This document shows, piece by piece, positions 10,201 to 18,526 of a stretch of 64,000 bases of DNA. Origin of the DNA: Paraburkholderia monticola (GTDB lineage: Bacteria; Pseudomonadota; Gammaproteobacteria; Burkholderiales; Burkholderiaceae); assembly GCF_001580545.1 (NCBI RefSeq), contig NZ_LRBG01000037.1:1-64000 (forward strand). Reading direction: 5' to 3'. Below the pieces are notes generated by a model that saw nothing but the letters and a program-made list of their open reading frames with translations, was not told the origin of the DNA and searched no databases. Every line of letters begins with the position of its first letter. Positions within the stretch are counted from its first letter, which is position 1. The position numbers and the translations under genes are program-made.

Positions 10201-11043
10201 GCGTCCCAGCGCCAGCGTCTCGGCCGGATCGGATTCGAGCACTCTGACGTAGTCCGCCACCGACGTGATCTGAAGCAATGCCATGCGGCGGCCAAGTCTG
10301 CGCTGGACGGTGCCGCTCTTGTAGCGGCTGAAATCGATATTGCAGGCGTTCCGCAGCAGGCGGAATATGGCGCGCAGACTCGTGTCGGCGGGTTCGGGGG
10401 ACGTGCCAGCCGCGGCGGGGGGCGGAACCGATCGCAGGTAGGGATGCCGGCCGATCCCTATCATTTCTTTCGCGATATCACGGGGTGCAAGCACGCGATC
10501 GACGCAACCCAGACTGATCGCTGCATGCGGCATGCTGTTGAACTGCGCCGAGGCCTCGTCCTGGGCAAACGTAATGCCACCTGCCCGCTGGATGGCCTGG
10601 AGTCCCAGCGCGCCGTCCGAACCGCTGCCCGACAGCACGACGCCGATGGCGTTCTGCCCCTGGTCCCTCGCGAGTGAATCCAGCAGGTCGTCGATGGGCA
10701 TGGGCGGCCCGGGCGACTCGTCACGCGGCCGCAGCCGGATGCGGCACTGCTCGACTGACATGCTCGTGTTCGGAGGAATGACGTACAGATGATCCGCTGC
10801 GACATCCATGCCCTCGACGGCTTCGAGAACCGCCATGGATACCCGTTTGGCGAGTATTTCAGGAAGGAGGCTGGGGCGCGACGGATCCAGATGCTGTACC
10901 ACCAGGAATGCCATACCGCTCACGGCGGGAATGTCGGCCATCAGTTCGGAGATCGCTTCGAGGCCGCCCGCGGATGCGCCGATTCCGACCAGAGGAAAGG
11001 TCGGCGACGTTGATTCGTTCGCCGCGGGCGAGGATTGAGTCAC
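7249..11043 (-). CDS. CheB-CheR hybrid histidine kinase with receiver domain
   Basis: This 1264-aa cytoplasmic protein joins, in order: a CheB methylesterase domain (GASAGG with Ser24, VVQH with His51, GSGSDG with Asp143), a CheR methyltransferase domain (about 222-485, SAM loop VPGCATGEEVYS), a PAS-like linker and a long coiled coil (about 680-765, Glu/Leu heptads with EEL repeats). A second PAS domain (about 770-880), a HisKA domain with MLAHELRNP (His905), an HATPase domain ending near 1118 and a C-terminal receiver (Asp1192, Lys1244) follow. All catalytic residues are present. The start is GTG with TGGAG upstream. Such proteins are not chemotaxis adaptation enzymes proper; they are sensory kinases, often in stress or biofilm control. 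Two further receiver/kinase genes follow the same strand upstream. Confidence 0.92.
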   Translation of the reverse strand: MTQSSPAANESTSPTFPLVGIGASAGGLEAISELMADIPAVSGMAFLVVQHLDPSRPSLLPEILAKRVSMAVLEAVEGMDVAADHLYVIPPNTSMSVEQCRIRLRPRDESPGPPMPIDDLLDSLARDQGQNAIGVVLSGSGSDGALGLQAIQRAGGITFAQDEASAQFNSMPHAAISLGCVDRVLAPRDIAKEMIGIGRHPYLRSVPPPAAAGTSPEPADTSLRAIFRLLRNACNIDFSRYKSGTVQRRLGRRMALLQITSVADYVRVLESDPAETLALGRDLLIQVTEFFRDPDTFEVLTQTVFPRLAVANESTGPVRIWVPGCATGEEVYSIAICLLEYLGERAATTTVQVFGTDISTEALETARAGRYIENIARNVSPERLERFFVRDGEYYCVDKPVRELCTFSRHDVLSDPPFSRMNLVSCRNLLIYLSGPAQRSVMPLFHYALKPDGVLMLGPSETVGAFSELFGVIENRRSRLYYKKPRLGAPTEFRRISTRAIPLSAPTGIAPESRSEPREVSSFRSEVDRIALARYAPPSVLCDDDLNIIEYRGDTSAYVVNPSGSPTSDLRRLARPEVFLAVNEAIRQVRQDGVAVRKTGLRASEANGPQPVCVEVHPVQMAGIEGRWFLIFFESGSQRLDGQNAHGQETLKRLLLQTLRQRLGRRMAAKDADPRDEEIARLMAEVGAMRTQLRTMLEEHESAREELKSSEEELLSSNEEFQSTNEELETAKEELQSLNEELSTTNDELRYRNHELKMLHDDVVRARDYADAIIDTMSEPLLVLESDLRVTRANHAFYQIFQTVPGETIGAPLYTLGNGQWDIPALRDLLEKLLPRRTIVRDFQITHDFPRIGLRTMRLNGARVVGRAHELILLTIEDLTEHQLAVERLETADHQKDDFLAMLAHELRNPLVAIANAIEVWGRENVDEETQLLARVLARRQLNHEIGLVDDLLDVSRITRGIIKLNVKPIDLADIVRHSVAAMRAEIDARQHELTVVLPPQVLTVEGDAIRLEQIVTNLLGNAVKYTPSHGRIEITLVRDGDDAVLTVADNGIGMTAEFLPTIFTIFVQAERSLDRTSAGLGLGLALVHKLVELHHGTVRASSEGLGQGSTFVVRLPAPSHVDTPQPSMPDQTHDAPVVAPQKILVVDDNADAGESMAMVLKLDGHDVRVVCNGSDALRCAEDFRPGVVLLDIGLPDMDGYEIARRLHAMPDLADTLLIAVSGYAGEEHRERAKRAGFDHYLVKPVGRSSLNQLISSSYKARRP

Positions 11044-11145
11044 GTCGTCTCCAGGGATGCGAATAGTTGAATTGGCCGTTGCTAGCGCAGCAAGCAGGCG
11101 TGCCCGGAAGCAGACCCTGATTTTATCAACGGTTCTCGTGCCTAC

Positions 11146-11619
11146 CTACGCTTTTGGGCAGCCCGGTGCACCCGACGAGTCGAACGCTGCCGGCCAGGTC
11201 CGATATCCGCCGCTCAGTGCATGGATCGCGCTTATCAGTTCGCCCGGCGATCGGCCCTTCTGGCAATAGCCATCGAAGCCCGCATCTATCCCCCTTTCCC
11301 GTACCTGCCCTTCGTCAAGTGCAGTGAAGGCCACGATGACCGCCGCGCGCGTGGACGCAAGCCGCCTCAGCACGCGTGCCGTCGCAAAACCGTCATGCAA
11401 CGGCATATTGATGTCCAGCACGATGACGTCCGGCATCCAGTGCCGGGTGAACTCCAGTGCCTGAATTCCGCCCGCTGCGAAACGCGCATCCATCGCCTCC
11501 AGGCCGAGCGCGGCTGTCAGCGCTGTTCCTGAAGCCTCGTTGTCGTCGACGACCAATACTGCAGGCATGCTCCCAGCAGATTTGACCGATCGGTTCGTCC
11601 ATACGCTGCAGTGGGCCAT
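11146..11619 (-). CDS. stand-alone response regulator receiver
   Basis: The 157-aa protein is a single receiver domain: acidic pair in VVDDNE (Asp25/26), phospho-acceptor Asp69 in VLDINMP, Thr99 in AFTALD, and Lys121. The usual Lys-Pro is Lys-Gly here. There is no output domain, so it probably relays phosphate between the neighbouring hybrid kinases or acts by protein contact. A short N-terminal tail (about 17 residues) precedes the receiver; starting at the internal Met18 would leave the ribosome site too close, so I kept the longer start. Confidence 0.8.
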   Translation of the reverse strand: MAHCSVWTNRSVKSAGSMPAVLVVDDNEASGTALTAALGLEAMDARFAAGGIQALEFTRHWMPDVIVLDINMPLHDGFATARVLRRLASTRAAVIVAFTALDEGQVRERGIDAGFDGYCQKGRSPGELISAIHALSGGYRTWPAAFDSSGAPGCPKA

Positions 11620-11764
11620 GCCGTTCTCTCATTGTAGATATCGGATTCCAATGGACGCGCATGGCATGTGCCCGAGCCTCGACATGGGAAGCTGCTCGCG
11701 CAAAGCGAGGAGCCTGCTGCCATGCAGGGCGTCGGATGCCGGGAGACCGTGCCGAAAGATGAGG

Positions 11765-13387
11765 TCATCCGCTACACGAGGGCTTCGGATCCTCTCTTAG
11801 CGCGTCAACCAGATCCATCAGCGTCACCGGCTTCACGAAATGTCGTTCAAAGCCAGCCGCGAGCGAGCGCTTCAGATCGTCCACCTGGCCGTATCCGCTC
11901 AAAGCGAAGAGCCGAAGTCCCGAGTGCTGCGGCTGCTCGCGAAGAGCGACCGCCAACTCATATCCGTCCATCCCCGGCAAGCCGATGTCGAGAATGGCCA
12001 CTTCAGGCCGAAACTGCGCGGCTAAATCCAGCGCCTGCAGCGGTTCGAATGCTGTCGCGACGTCGAAGCCTACGTCCGTCAGAAAGGCTTCCATGGACAC
12101 CAAGCCATCCAGATTGTCGTCAACCAGCAGCACGCGCGCTCCCGATCGAGCGGGGAGGATTTCAGGAACCCGGGTCTTTTGAGGAAACGCACTGGCGATC
12201 TCGTCACCGGAAGCGAGCGGCAATATCACCGTGAAGGTCGCGCCTTTTCCCGGCCCATCACTGCTTGCGGAAACAGTACCTCCGTGCAACTCGATCAGAT
12301 TCCTGACGAGTGCGAGGCCGATGCCCAATCCGCCCTTCGAACGGTCGATCGTCGTGCGTCCCTGCTCGAAGATTTTAAAAAGCTTTGGCATCAGTTCCGC
12401 ACTGATACCGGCGCCATCGTCGCTGATGGAGACTGTGACGTGGTCAGGCGCAGCCCGGGCATCGACCCGGATTTCTCCGCCGATATGGGTATATTTGGCC
12501 GCGTTGTTCAGCAGGTTGCTGAATGCCTGGGTCAGGCGTGTCAGATCGCCATAAATCTGCGCGCCGTCATCAGCTATGGCGACCGATAGCCGCTGATGAC
12601 GCTGCTCCACCAGCGGGCTCGCGGCTTCCACCGCCCGTGTTATGACCGAACCGACCCGCAAGCCTTCGCGCTTCAGTTCTATCTTTCCGCGGGTAATGCG
12701 GCTGACATCAAGCAGGTCTTCGACGAGGCGCGACAGATGCGCGACCTGCCGCTCCAGAATCTGATGGTATTTGTCGGCCGCGTTGCCATTCTCACGCCGG
12801 ATAAGGCCCAGTGCGGTGGAGATCGGCGCGAGAGGATTGCGCAGCTCGTGACCCAGCATGGCAAGAAACTCGTCTTTCGATCTGTTTGCCTCTTCGCGCT
12901 CGTGCGCCGCGCGAGCCGCCAGAATGCCGGTGGCCGCCTGAGAGGTGGCGGCCCGCAGAAAGGCGATCTGATTGACGGTCGGGAAGGTCGGCGCGATGGC
13001 CCCAAACCAGATGCTGCCCTGTCCGGAGCTGAAGCCCATACTCAACCGGATCATTCTCGCCTGGCCAAGCGGGGTGTCGCACAGATTGATGCTGGAGCCG
13101 ATGGGGAGCCCATGCCATGCAGCGATGGCGTCCCGCCAGCGCCCCATTTCGTCCTCGCTGACCTGTGCGCCACGCACCCGCATCTGCACGAATGGGACGG
13201 CGCCCGGAAGCAATGGAACGTCGACATAGCAGATGTCCAAGGGAACGATCCGCTCGATTGCCTCGGTCATTAGTGCCACGATCGCGGCGCCATCGCGACC
13301 CGGCCAGAGCGCGGGAAGCGCAAGCAGACCCATAAGGTCTCTCAACGCAGTCTCAGGGCTCTGGTCTCCGTATCGATCGATGCTCAT
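11765..13387 (-). CDS. hybrid sensor histidine kinase with receiver
   Basis: The 540-aa soluble kinase has an N-terminal GAF-like sensory region (about 10-160), HisKA with MLGHELRNP (His180), an HATPase domain (N box NLLNNAAKYT, then SDDGAGI and GGLGIGLAL) and a C-terminal receiver with Asp467 and Lys519. No membrane segments are visible, so the signal is probably cytoplasmic. Its kinase and receiver cores resemble those of the large CheB-CheR kinase downstream, and the lone receiver between them may link the two. The gene starts 43 nt downstream of the MEDS-domain gene. Confidence 0.9.
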   Translation of the reverse strand: MSIDRYGDQSPETALRDLMGLLALPALWPGRDGAAIVALMTEAIERIVPLDICYVDVPLLPGAVPFVQMRVRGAQVSEDEMGRWRDAIAAWHGLPIGSSINLCDTPLGQARMIRLSMGFSSGQGSIWFGAIAPTFPTVNQIAFLRAATSQAATGILAARAAHEREEANRSKDEFLAMLGHELRNPLAPISTALGLIRRENGNAADKYHQILERQVAHLSRLVEDLLDVSRITRGKIELKREGLRVGSVITRAVEAASPLVEQRHQRLSVAIADDGAQIYGDLTRLTQAFSNLLNNAAKYTHIGGEIRVDARAAPDHVTVSISDDGAGISAELMPKLFKIFEQGRTTIDRSKGGLGIGLALVRNLIELHGGTVSASSDGPGKGATFTVILPLASGDEIASAFPQKTRVPEILPARSGARVLLVDDNLDGLVSMEAFLTDVGFDVATAFEPLQALDLAAQFRPEVAILDIGLPGMDGYELAVALREQPQHSGLRLFALSGYGQVDDLKRSLAAGFERHFVKPVTLMDLVDALREDPKPSCSG

Positions 13388-13430
13388 CTAACCCGTTTTT
13401 TCATCGTGCTTGCGTCACGCGGTCGCTGCA

Positions 13431-14060
13431 TCAGGCCGCTGATCGCATTTTGCGAGACTTCAGCTCCTTCAGCATCTCCGACGGAGGGATGAAGAAGGGA
13501 TTTTCCTGCACGATCCCGTTGATCAGCGTAAGGGGATGCGTACGCAAGACGTCCATCAGCATGGCGCCGGAGAGCTTGGCCATATCGTAGACGCACACGG
13601 CGGGCTGGCGGTTGCGCTCGATGATCTCATTGACCTCCGCCTCGTATTCGATAAGTTCCGGCGCAGTGGAAAGGTCCTCGAACGCCCAGTCCATATTGCC
13701 CATGATGCGAAGTCGGGAGAAACCCGCATCACGTCCGGAACCGGTGAGACGATCTACCATGTCCAGCATCCGCTTCTTGTCGAATTTACCTTCGTCGTCA
13801 AGATATGCCTCGGGCCAGGTAACGACTTCCAGTTGTCCGCACGCCTCGCATTGGTGAGTATCAATACCCGATGCCTCCAGCCTCGCCCGGTGGTCATCGA
13901 CGAGCGCGGGGTCGACGATATGGAAATTCTTTTCGCCGGTTTCCACTGCCTGCCGGTAGTAGGGAGTCAAGGCTTCGTACTCCTCGTCGCGGCTGTCGAA
14001 GAACGCGCACACGTGGTAAGCGTCCATCAAGGTGCCCGCAATAGCGATGCGATTGTCCAT
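13431..14060 (-). CDS. MEDS-domain protein
   Basis: The 209-aa protein starts MDNRIAIAGTLMDAYHVCAFF, preceded by GGGGAAG; the longer frame has no supporting site. The sequence fits the MEDS domain (sensory domain known from DcmR and methanogen kinases), with the conserved HVCAFFDSRDEEYEALTPYY segment and an internal CEACG pair of cysteines. In other bacteria these domains sit beside histidine kinases and anti-sigma switches. It is the first gene of a same-strand run that continues with the hybrid kinase, which suggests it feeds a signal to that system. The ligand is unknown. Confidence 0.8.
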   Translation of the reverse strand: MDNRIAIAGTLMDAYHVCAFFDSRDEEYEALTPYYRQAVETGEKNFHIVDPALVDDHRARLEASGIDTHQCEACGQLEVVTWPEAYLDDEGKFDKKRMLDMVDRLTGSGRDAGFSRLRIMGNMDWAFEDLSTAPELIEYEAEVNEIIERNRQPAVCVYDMAKLSGAMLMDVLRTHPLTLINGIVQENPFFIPPSEMLKELKSRKMRSAA

Positions 14061-14270
14061 TGAACTTCCCCAGGATGACTGCGGATTGCCGGAAGCGAGG
14101 GCCTGACCGGAACTTCGCCAGAACGGAGCTGGAACACCATTGCATTCTATGGCATCGCCCATTGGTTCACGGCTTTATTCCTGGAGGTGTCAGTTCGGGC
14201 GGCCCGCCCTTTTGCGCCGCAAGGCACGGATGTTGCGCCTCACCCTCACACATCATTCTGGAGCAGGGCC

Positions 14271-14789
14271 ATGCAACCCCATTCAGCGGCTCCGGCCTCC
14301 ACGGACGAGCTGGCAACGATTCCCGATACTTCGAGTCCGGCTTACGCCAGTCGACACCCGCTGACCCAGGCATTCGATGCTTTTGCGAGTCTTGTTACGC
14401 GGTGGGCAGGTTCTCCAGCCGCTTTCAGCCTCGCGGTACTGACTGTTGTCGCATGGATCGTGACCGGCCCGATCTTTCACTACTCGGACGGTTGGCAACT
14501 GGTCATCAACACGGGAACCACCATCGTGACGTTCCTGATGGTGTTCCTGATACAGCAGAGCCAGAACAAGGACAGCGTCGCGCTGCACCTGAAGCTCAAT
14601 GAACTCCTGGCCTCGCATCGTCGGGCTGACAATCATCTCATCGGCATCGAGGACGCATCGGAGGAAGAACTGCGACGGCTCGCGGCTGCGTATCTGCGGC
14701 TGTCGACGAAGAATCCGAGTGACGCAGATATCAGGCAAAAGACAGCCGACCTGAACGCCTGCAAACAGCCGACAGATTCTGATCGATAG
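14271..14789 (+). CDS. low-affinity iron permease family membrane protein
   Basis: This 172-aa protein has two membrane segments (about residues 45-65 and 75-95) and then a helical cytosolic tail with ELLASHRRADNHLIGIEDASEEELRRLA, which is diagnostic for the PF04120 family named after yeast low-affinity iron permease. In bacteria transport has not been well shown, and the name is by homology only. The ATG is preceded by TGGAGCAGG; I rejected the longer frame. It stands alone between divergent and convergent neighbours. Confidence 0.8.
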   Translation: MQPHSAAPASTDELATIPDTSSPAYASRHPLTQAFDAFASLVTRWAGSPAAFSLAVLTVVAWIVTGPIFHYSDGWQLVINTGTTIVTFLMVFLIQQSQNKDSVALHLKLNELLASHRRADNHLIGIEDASEEELRRLAAAYLRLSTKNPSDADIRQKTADLNACKQPTDSDR

Positions 14790-14884
14790 AGACGCTTCCG
14801 TTTGCCGCCGGCTGTTCGCTCAGGCCTGCGGCCGATTTACCTCGTGAAGGGACGCCCGCCTGTTCCACAAATTGACGGGCCCGA

Positions 14885-15331
14885 TCAGCTCTGCTTGCCC
14901 CACAGATCATCAATCGCCCGGATCGCCAGCAGATACCCATTTGCGCCTGCCCCGCAGATCACGGCCGTGGCCGCTACCGAGATCGTCGAGTGACGATATT
15001 CTTCCGAGCGCGCGTGTATGTTGGTGATATGCAATTCCACCACCGGCCGACGAACGAGCTTGACCGCGTCGAGCACCGGAATCCGACCGAACGAAAAGCC
15101 GGCCGGATTGATGATCAGCGCGGCGTCCTGCAGGAACGCTTCCTGGATCCAGTCGATCAACTCGCTTTCGCTGTTGGTCTGACGGAATACGCAGTCGAAC
15201 TTGAGCGTGTCGGCGAGCGTCAGGCAGTTCTGTTCGATGTCCTTCAACGTGGTGCTGCCGTAAATGTGAGGCTCCCTTACGCCCAGCATGTTCAGGTTGG
15301 AGCCATTGAGGATGTAGAGTTTGCGGGTCAT
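14885..15331 (-). CDS. divergent type II 3-dehydroquinate dehydratase-like protein
   Basis: The 148-aa length, LNGSNLNMLG, REPHIYG with the catalytic tyrosine, and ELHITNIHAR with the catalytic histidine show the AroQ fold. Compared with the family as I recall it, the loop usually reading NPxxxSHTSxxxxDA is NPAGFSFGRIPVLDA here, so the substrate-contacting histidine is Phe. The second Arg in the usual AREEFR segment becomes Tyr (ARSEEYRH). These changes suggest a different substrate from 3-dehydroquinate, or loss of activity. It follows an MHS transporter by 4 nt, and an IclR gene diverges from them, which points to catabolism of an imported acid rather than housekeeping shikimate synthesis. 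Confidence 0.75.
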   Translation of the reverse strand: MTRKLYILNGSNLNMLGVREPHIYGSTTLKDIEQNCLTLADTLKFDCVFRQTNSESELIDWIQEAFLQDAALIINPAGFSFGRIPVLDAVKLVRRPVVELHITNIHARSEEYRHSTISVAATAVICGAGANGYLLAIRAIDDLWGKQS

Positions 15332-15335
15332 GGTT

Positions 15336-16679
15336 TCAATGTGTAGAGGAGCGTTCGAGGGCGGTGCCTCTGGTTTCCCGGGATACCGCGATCATCAGAA
15401 AGGACAGCAGGTTCAGCGAGCCGCACACAGCGACGATGGCCCACGGGGAACCGTCAAAGGCATTCAGCAGCGCCACAGCGACAATCGGCATCGGACCGCC
15501 GGTGAGCAGGTTGGCTCCCGAGTACGACAGTGCGGACCCCGTGTATCGCGCTTCGGTCGGAAAGGACTCGGCGAACCATACCGGCTGGATGCCGCTCTGG
15601 AACTGTGTGAAGCCGAGGAACGCGCCCATCACGGCCATTGTCATGGCGATCGAGTTCTGGTTGAGAATCGGAAAATAGATCAGGCAGCAGATAAGCGTGC
15701 AGAACGAGCCGATCATCAGCGCGCGTTTGCGTCCGATCCGATCGCTGAGATAGCCGCCCGCCAGCGCGCCCACGATGGCGCAGACATTCGCGATCATCAA
15801 CAGCATGAACCCTGTCTGCTTGGGCACACCGAGGTGCTTCGTCAGATAGCTGAGAGAGAAAACCACGATCAGATAAAACAGCGCAGCCGGCCCGCAAAAG
15901 AACAGCGTCAGGCGAAGCGCGGTACGCCAGTGGTACTTGAACACGATGCCGAGCGGATTGGCGCCGCGTGTGGGAGCACCTGTCTTCCTGAGCGCCTCGA
16001 AGGCGGGTGTCTCGCTCACCTTCCGGCGGATATAGATGCCCAGCAGCACGAGGACGAAGCTTGCGAGGAACGGCACTCGCCATCCCCACGAATCGAAGTC
16101 GTCCGATGAAAGCAGCGCGGCCAGCGTGAAGAGCGAGAAGTTGGCGAGAATCTGGCTGAGTGGCGAGCAGATGCCAAGCAGGCCCGAATACCAACCACGT
16201 CGGTTAGCCGAGGCATGCTCGACCGCCATCAATTGCGCGCCCGTCGATTCCCCGCCAAGGGCGAAGCCCTGGATGATCCGCAATGAGACCAGCAACGTAG
16301 GCGCGAGAATGCCGACCTGGTGGTAAGTCGGCAGCAGTCCCATCAGGAACGACGACGCGCCCATCACCGAGACAGTGACCAGCATCAGTTTGCGGCGCCC
16401 CCACCGGTCGCCGAGCATCCCACAGATCACCGCGCCCAGCGGACGCGCGGCGAGCCCGGCCCAGAAACTCGCCAGCGACGCCAGCAGCGAGGCGGTCGGG
16501 TCGAGAGACGGAAAAAACAGCTTCGGAAAGATCGTGGCCGCGACCACGCCATACAACGCGAAGTCGAACCATTCGAGCGCCGTACCGACGGTCGCGCCGG
16601 CCACCGCGCGACGCGCCATCGCTTGGGCCTGCGCGGACTGTTCTGCCGCGGCGAGGTCCGGGTCAGCAAAAAACGACAT
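15336..16679 (-). CDS. MFS transporter, metabolite:H+ symporter family
   Basis: The 447-aa protein has twelve predicted membrane segments and the MHS-family signature: an N-terminal ALEWFDFALYG motif, GDRWGRRK after TM2, and GGESTGAQL in TM4. Family members import organic acids such as shikimate, citrate or alpha-ketoglutarate with protons. Its four-base spacing to the AroQ-like gene implies one transcript and a cyclic or aromatic acid substrate related to quinate/shikimate; that substrate is inference. The IclR regulator gene starts 127 bp away on the other strand. Confidence 0.88.
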   Translation of the reverse strand: MSFFADPDLAAAEQSAQAQAMARRAVAGATVGTALEWFDFALYGVVAATIFPKLFFPSLDPTASLLASLASFWAGLAARPLGAVICGMLGDRWGRRKLMLVTVSVMGASSFLMGLLPTYHQVGILAPTLLVSLRIIQGFALGGESTGAQLMAVEHASANRRGWYSGLLGICSPLSQILANFSLFTLAALLSSDDFDSWGWRVPFLASFVLVLLGIYIRRKVSETPAFEALRKTGAPTRGANPLGIVFKYHWRTALRLTLFFCGPAALFYLIVVFSLSYLTKHLGVPKQTGFMLLMIANVCAIVGALAGGYLSDRIGRKRALMIGSFCTLICCLIYFPILNQNSIAMTMAVMGAFLGFTQFQSGIQPVWFAESFPTEARYTGSALSYSGANLLTGGPMPIVAVALLNAFDGSPWAIVAVCGSLNLLSFLMIAVSRETRGTALERSSTH

Positions 16680-16762
16680 GTTGTCTCCTCAATTCTCGGT
16701 ATGTTGAAGCGTCCGTTTCTAGCGACGAACAAGTGCTATTGTTTGCGCTGTCAAAGAGGGGC

Positions 16763-16777
16763 GTTCCGCAGCGGAAC
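16763..16777. promoter_or_regulatory. perfect palindrome, likely IclR operator
   Basis: GTTCCGCAGCGGAAC is a perfect 7-1-7 inverted repeat located between the divergent transporter and IclR genes, 30 bp before the IclR start. Size, symmetry and position are those of IclR-type operators. I see no other good palindrome in this 127-bp gap. Confidence 0.7.
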
Positions 16778-16806
16778 TCCGTTTCGTATTGTGGGAATAA
16801 CAACAG

Positions 16807-17592
16807 ATGTCGCTGAAAAACGGCCTGAGAATTCTCGATTTGCTCGCATCGCAAGGCGAAGGCGCAGGCCTCGTGACCATTGCCGACGCCTTGTCTCTGC
16901 CGCGCAGCACATGCCACCGCCTGCTCAACGAACTCGTCGAGGGCGGCTATGTCAGGCAACTGGTCGATCAGAGCCGCTACATTCTGACGATGCGCATGAC
17001 GTCGAATGGGCTCGAATTCCTGAGCCTGACGGGCATCGCGGATATCGCCCAGCCGATCATCGAACGCGTCGCCGCGCAGACTGGTGAGTTGGCGCGGCTG
17101 TCGCTGGTGGACGGCGAGGCAATTATCTGGGTGGGTAAGGCGGATGGGCAGCGCGTCGGGTTTCGCTACGATCCCGACATGGGCCAGGCAGCGCGACTTT
17201 CGTGCACGTCGACCGGACACGCGTGGCTCATGACGATGACCGACGAACAGGCGCTGGCACTCGTTTTGAAGCAGGGCTTCGGACAACCGAACGAGTTCGG
17301 ACCCAATGCGCCGACGACGCTCAAGGCGCTGCTAGGTTTCCTTCACGCAGCGCGTGTGCGTGGCTACGCGATGATCGACGAGGTGTTTGCGCCACGCATG
17401 TCAGCGGTGGCGGTGCCCGTGGTAAGTGGCTCGCGCTGCGTCGGCGTAATCAGTCTGGCCGGTCCACGGGTGAGGTTGACCGCCGAGAAGATTCACGAGT
17501 ACTCCGTCCAGTTGCGCGAGGCTGCGAATGAACTGGCCCAGCTGAGCAATATGGCGGGCTTTCCCAGTCGGCCGCCACTCGGCAAGGGATGA
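16807..17592 (+). CDS. IclR-family transcriptional regulator
   Basis: The 261-aa protein has an N-terminal winged helix (about 5-60; LRILDLLASQGEGAGLVTIADALSLPRST) and a C-terminal IclR effector domain (about 75-250) with the family segments RLSLVDGEAIIWVG, STGHAWL and RGYAMIDEVF, where GxAxDxEE-type residues line the ligand pocket. It is divergent from the AroQ-like/MHS operon and is the natural candidate to bind the palindrome between them. The effector is probably the transported acid or its product. Confidence 0.9.
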   Translation: MSLKNGLRILDLLASQGEGAGLVTIADALSLPRSTCHRLLNELVEGGYVRQLVDQSRYILTMRMTSNGLEFLSLTGIADIAQPIIERVAAQTGELARLSLVDGEAIIWVGKADGQRVGFRYDPDMGQAARLSCTSTGHAWLMTMTDEQALALVLKQGFGQPNEFGPNAPTTLKALLGFLHAARVRGYAMIDEVFAPRMSAVAVPVVSGSRCVGVISLAGPRVRLTAEKIHEYSVQLREAANELAQLSNMAGFPSRPPLGKG

Positions 17593-17635
17593 GGAGGCAC
17601 GGGACCCACGCCCTACGGCCTCGATCCCCCTCCCG

Positions 17636-18526
17636 TTACATCTGCCGGAACAGATGCGCATACTGTTTGCTGACCGCAAGTGCGCCGCTGTGGCCGCGCA
17701 GTCGGAGTGTCATTTTCCCGAGTGCGCTCACCGACGCGCTCTCCACCTGATCGACGTTCACCACCGTACTCCGATGCACCTGCCAGAAGCGCGCCGGGTC
17801 CAGTTGTCCGCACAACTCCTTGAGGCTCGTGCGAATCAACAGCTCCCCCGTGCGTGTCGTGACGACGACATATTTGTCGGCAGCTTCCAGGAACAACACA
17901 TCCTCCACGGGCACCATCCGGATGTCGTTCCCACTGGAAGCGCGCAGATAGCGTAGCGGCACACGACGTTCGGTGTCGCGCGTGCGGTTCTCGAGTTGCA
18001 CGGCGTGCGTGATCTGCTCCAGTTGGCCGATCAGGCGCTGCAGATCCGCCTGCACGTGCGTGCCGGGCACCGCCTCCGCTGACGACCGCGAAAGTCGGCC
18101 GCGTATGCGATCGACCGCGCGCGCGAGTCGCGCGGGATCGACGGGCTTCAGCAGATAGTCGATGGCCGCCGCGTCAAACGCCTCCAGCGCGTACTCGCCG
18201 TAAGCGGTCACGAACACGATCTGCGGCGGTGCGGGGAGATTTGCACATGCGCGAGCAACGTCGAGTCCCGTGGCACCCGGCATCGAGATATCGAGAAATG
18301 CGACGTCGGGTTGCAAGGCGGCAATTTGCTCGATGGCGTCGTGCCCGTTGTCGACCATCGCGGCGATGCGCAGCTCCGGCCATGCCGCCACCAGTTCCCG
18401 CTGCAGTGCGGCCGCGATCAGCGGTTCATCCTCCGCAATCAACGCGACGGGGATGCGAGACTGCTCCGGCGCATGAGGTGCGCCATCCTGATGCTGCGAC
18501 GCGTTTCGGGGCGAGTGAGGTTTCAT
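17636..18526 (-). CDS. LytTR-family response regulator
   Basis: The 296-aa protein has a receiver domain (about 26-145; acidic AEDEP, phospho-acceptor Asp79 in FLDISMP, Thr107 in FVTAYG, Lys127 in LLKPVD) and a C-terminal LytTR DNA-binding domain (about 195-296; VEDVLFLEAADKYVVV, FWQVHRSTVVNV). The first ~25 residues are a polar tail. Its start overlaps the end of the kinase gene by four bases (ATGA), so the two are translationally coupled partners. Confidence 0.92.
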   Translation of the reverse strand: MKPHSPRNASQHQDGAPHAPEQSRIPVALIAEDEPLIAAALQRELVAAWPELRIAAMVDNGHDAIEQIAALQPDVAFLDISMPGATGLDVARACANLPAPPQIVFVTAYGEYALEAFDAAAIDYLLKPVDPARLARAVDRIRGRLSRSSAEAVPGTHVQADLQRLIGQLEQITHAVQLENRTRDTERRVPLRYLRASSGNDIRMVPVEDVLFLEAADKYVVVTTRTGELLIRTSLKELCGQLDPARFWQVHRSTVVNVDQVESASVSALGKMTLRLRGHSGALAVSKQYAHLFRQM

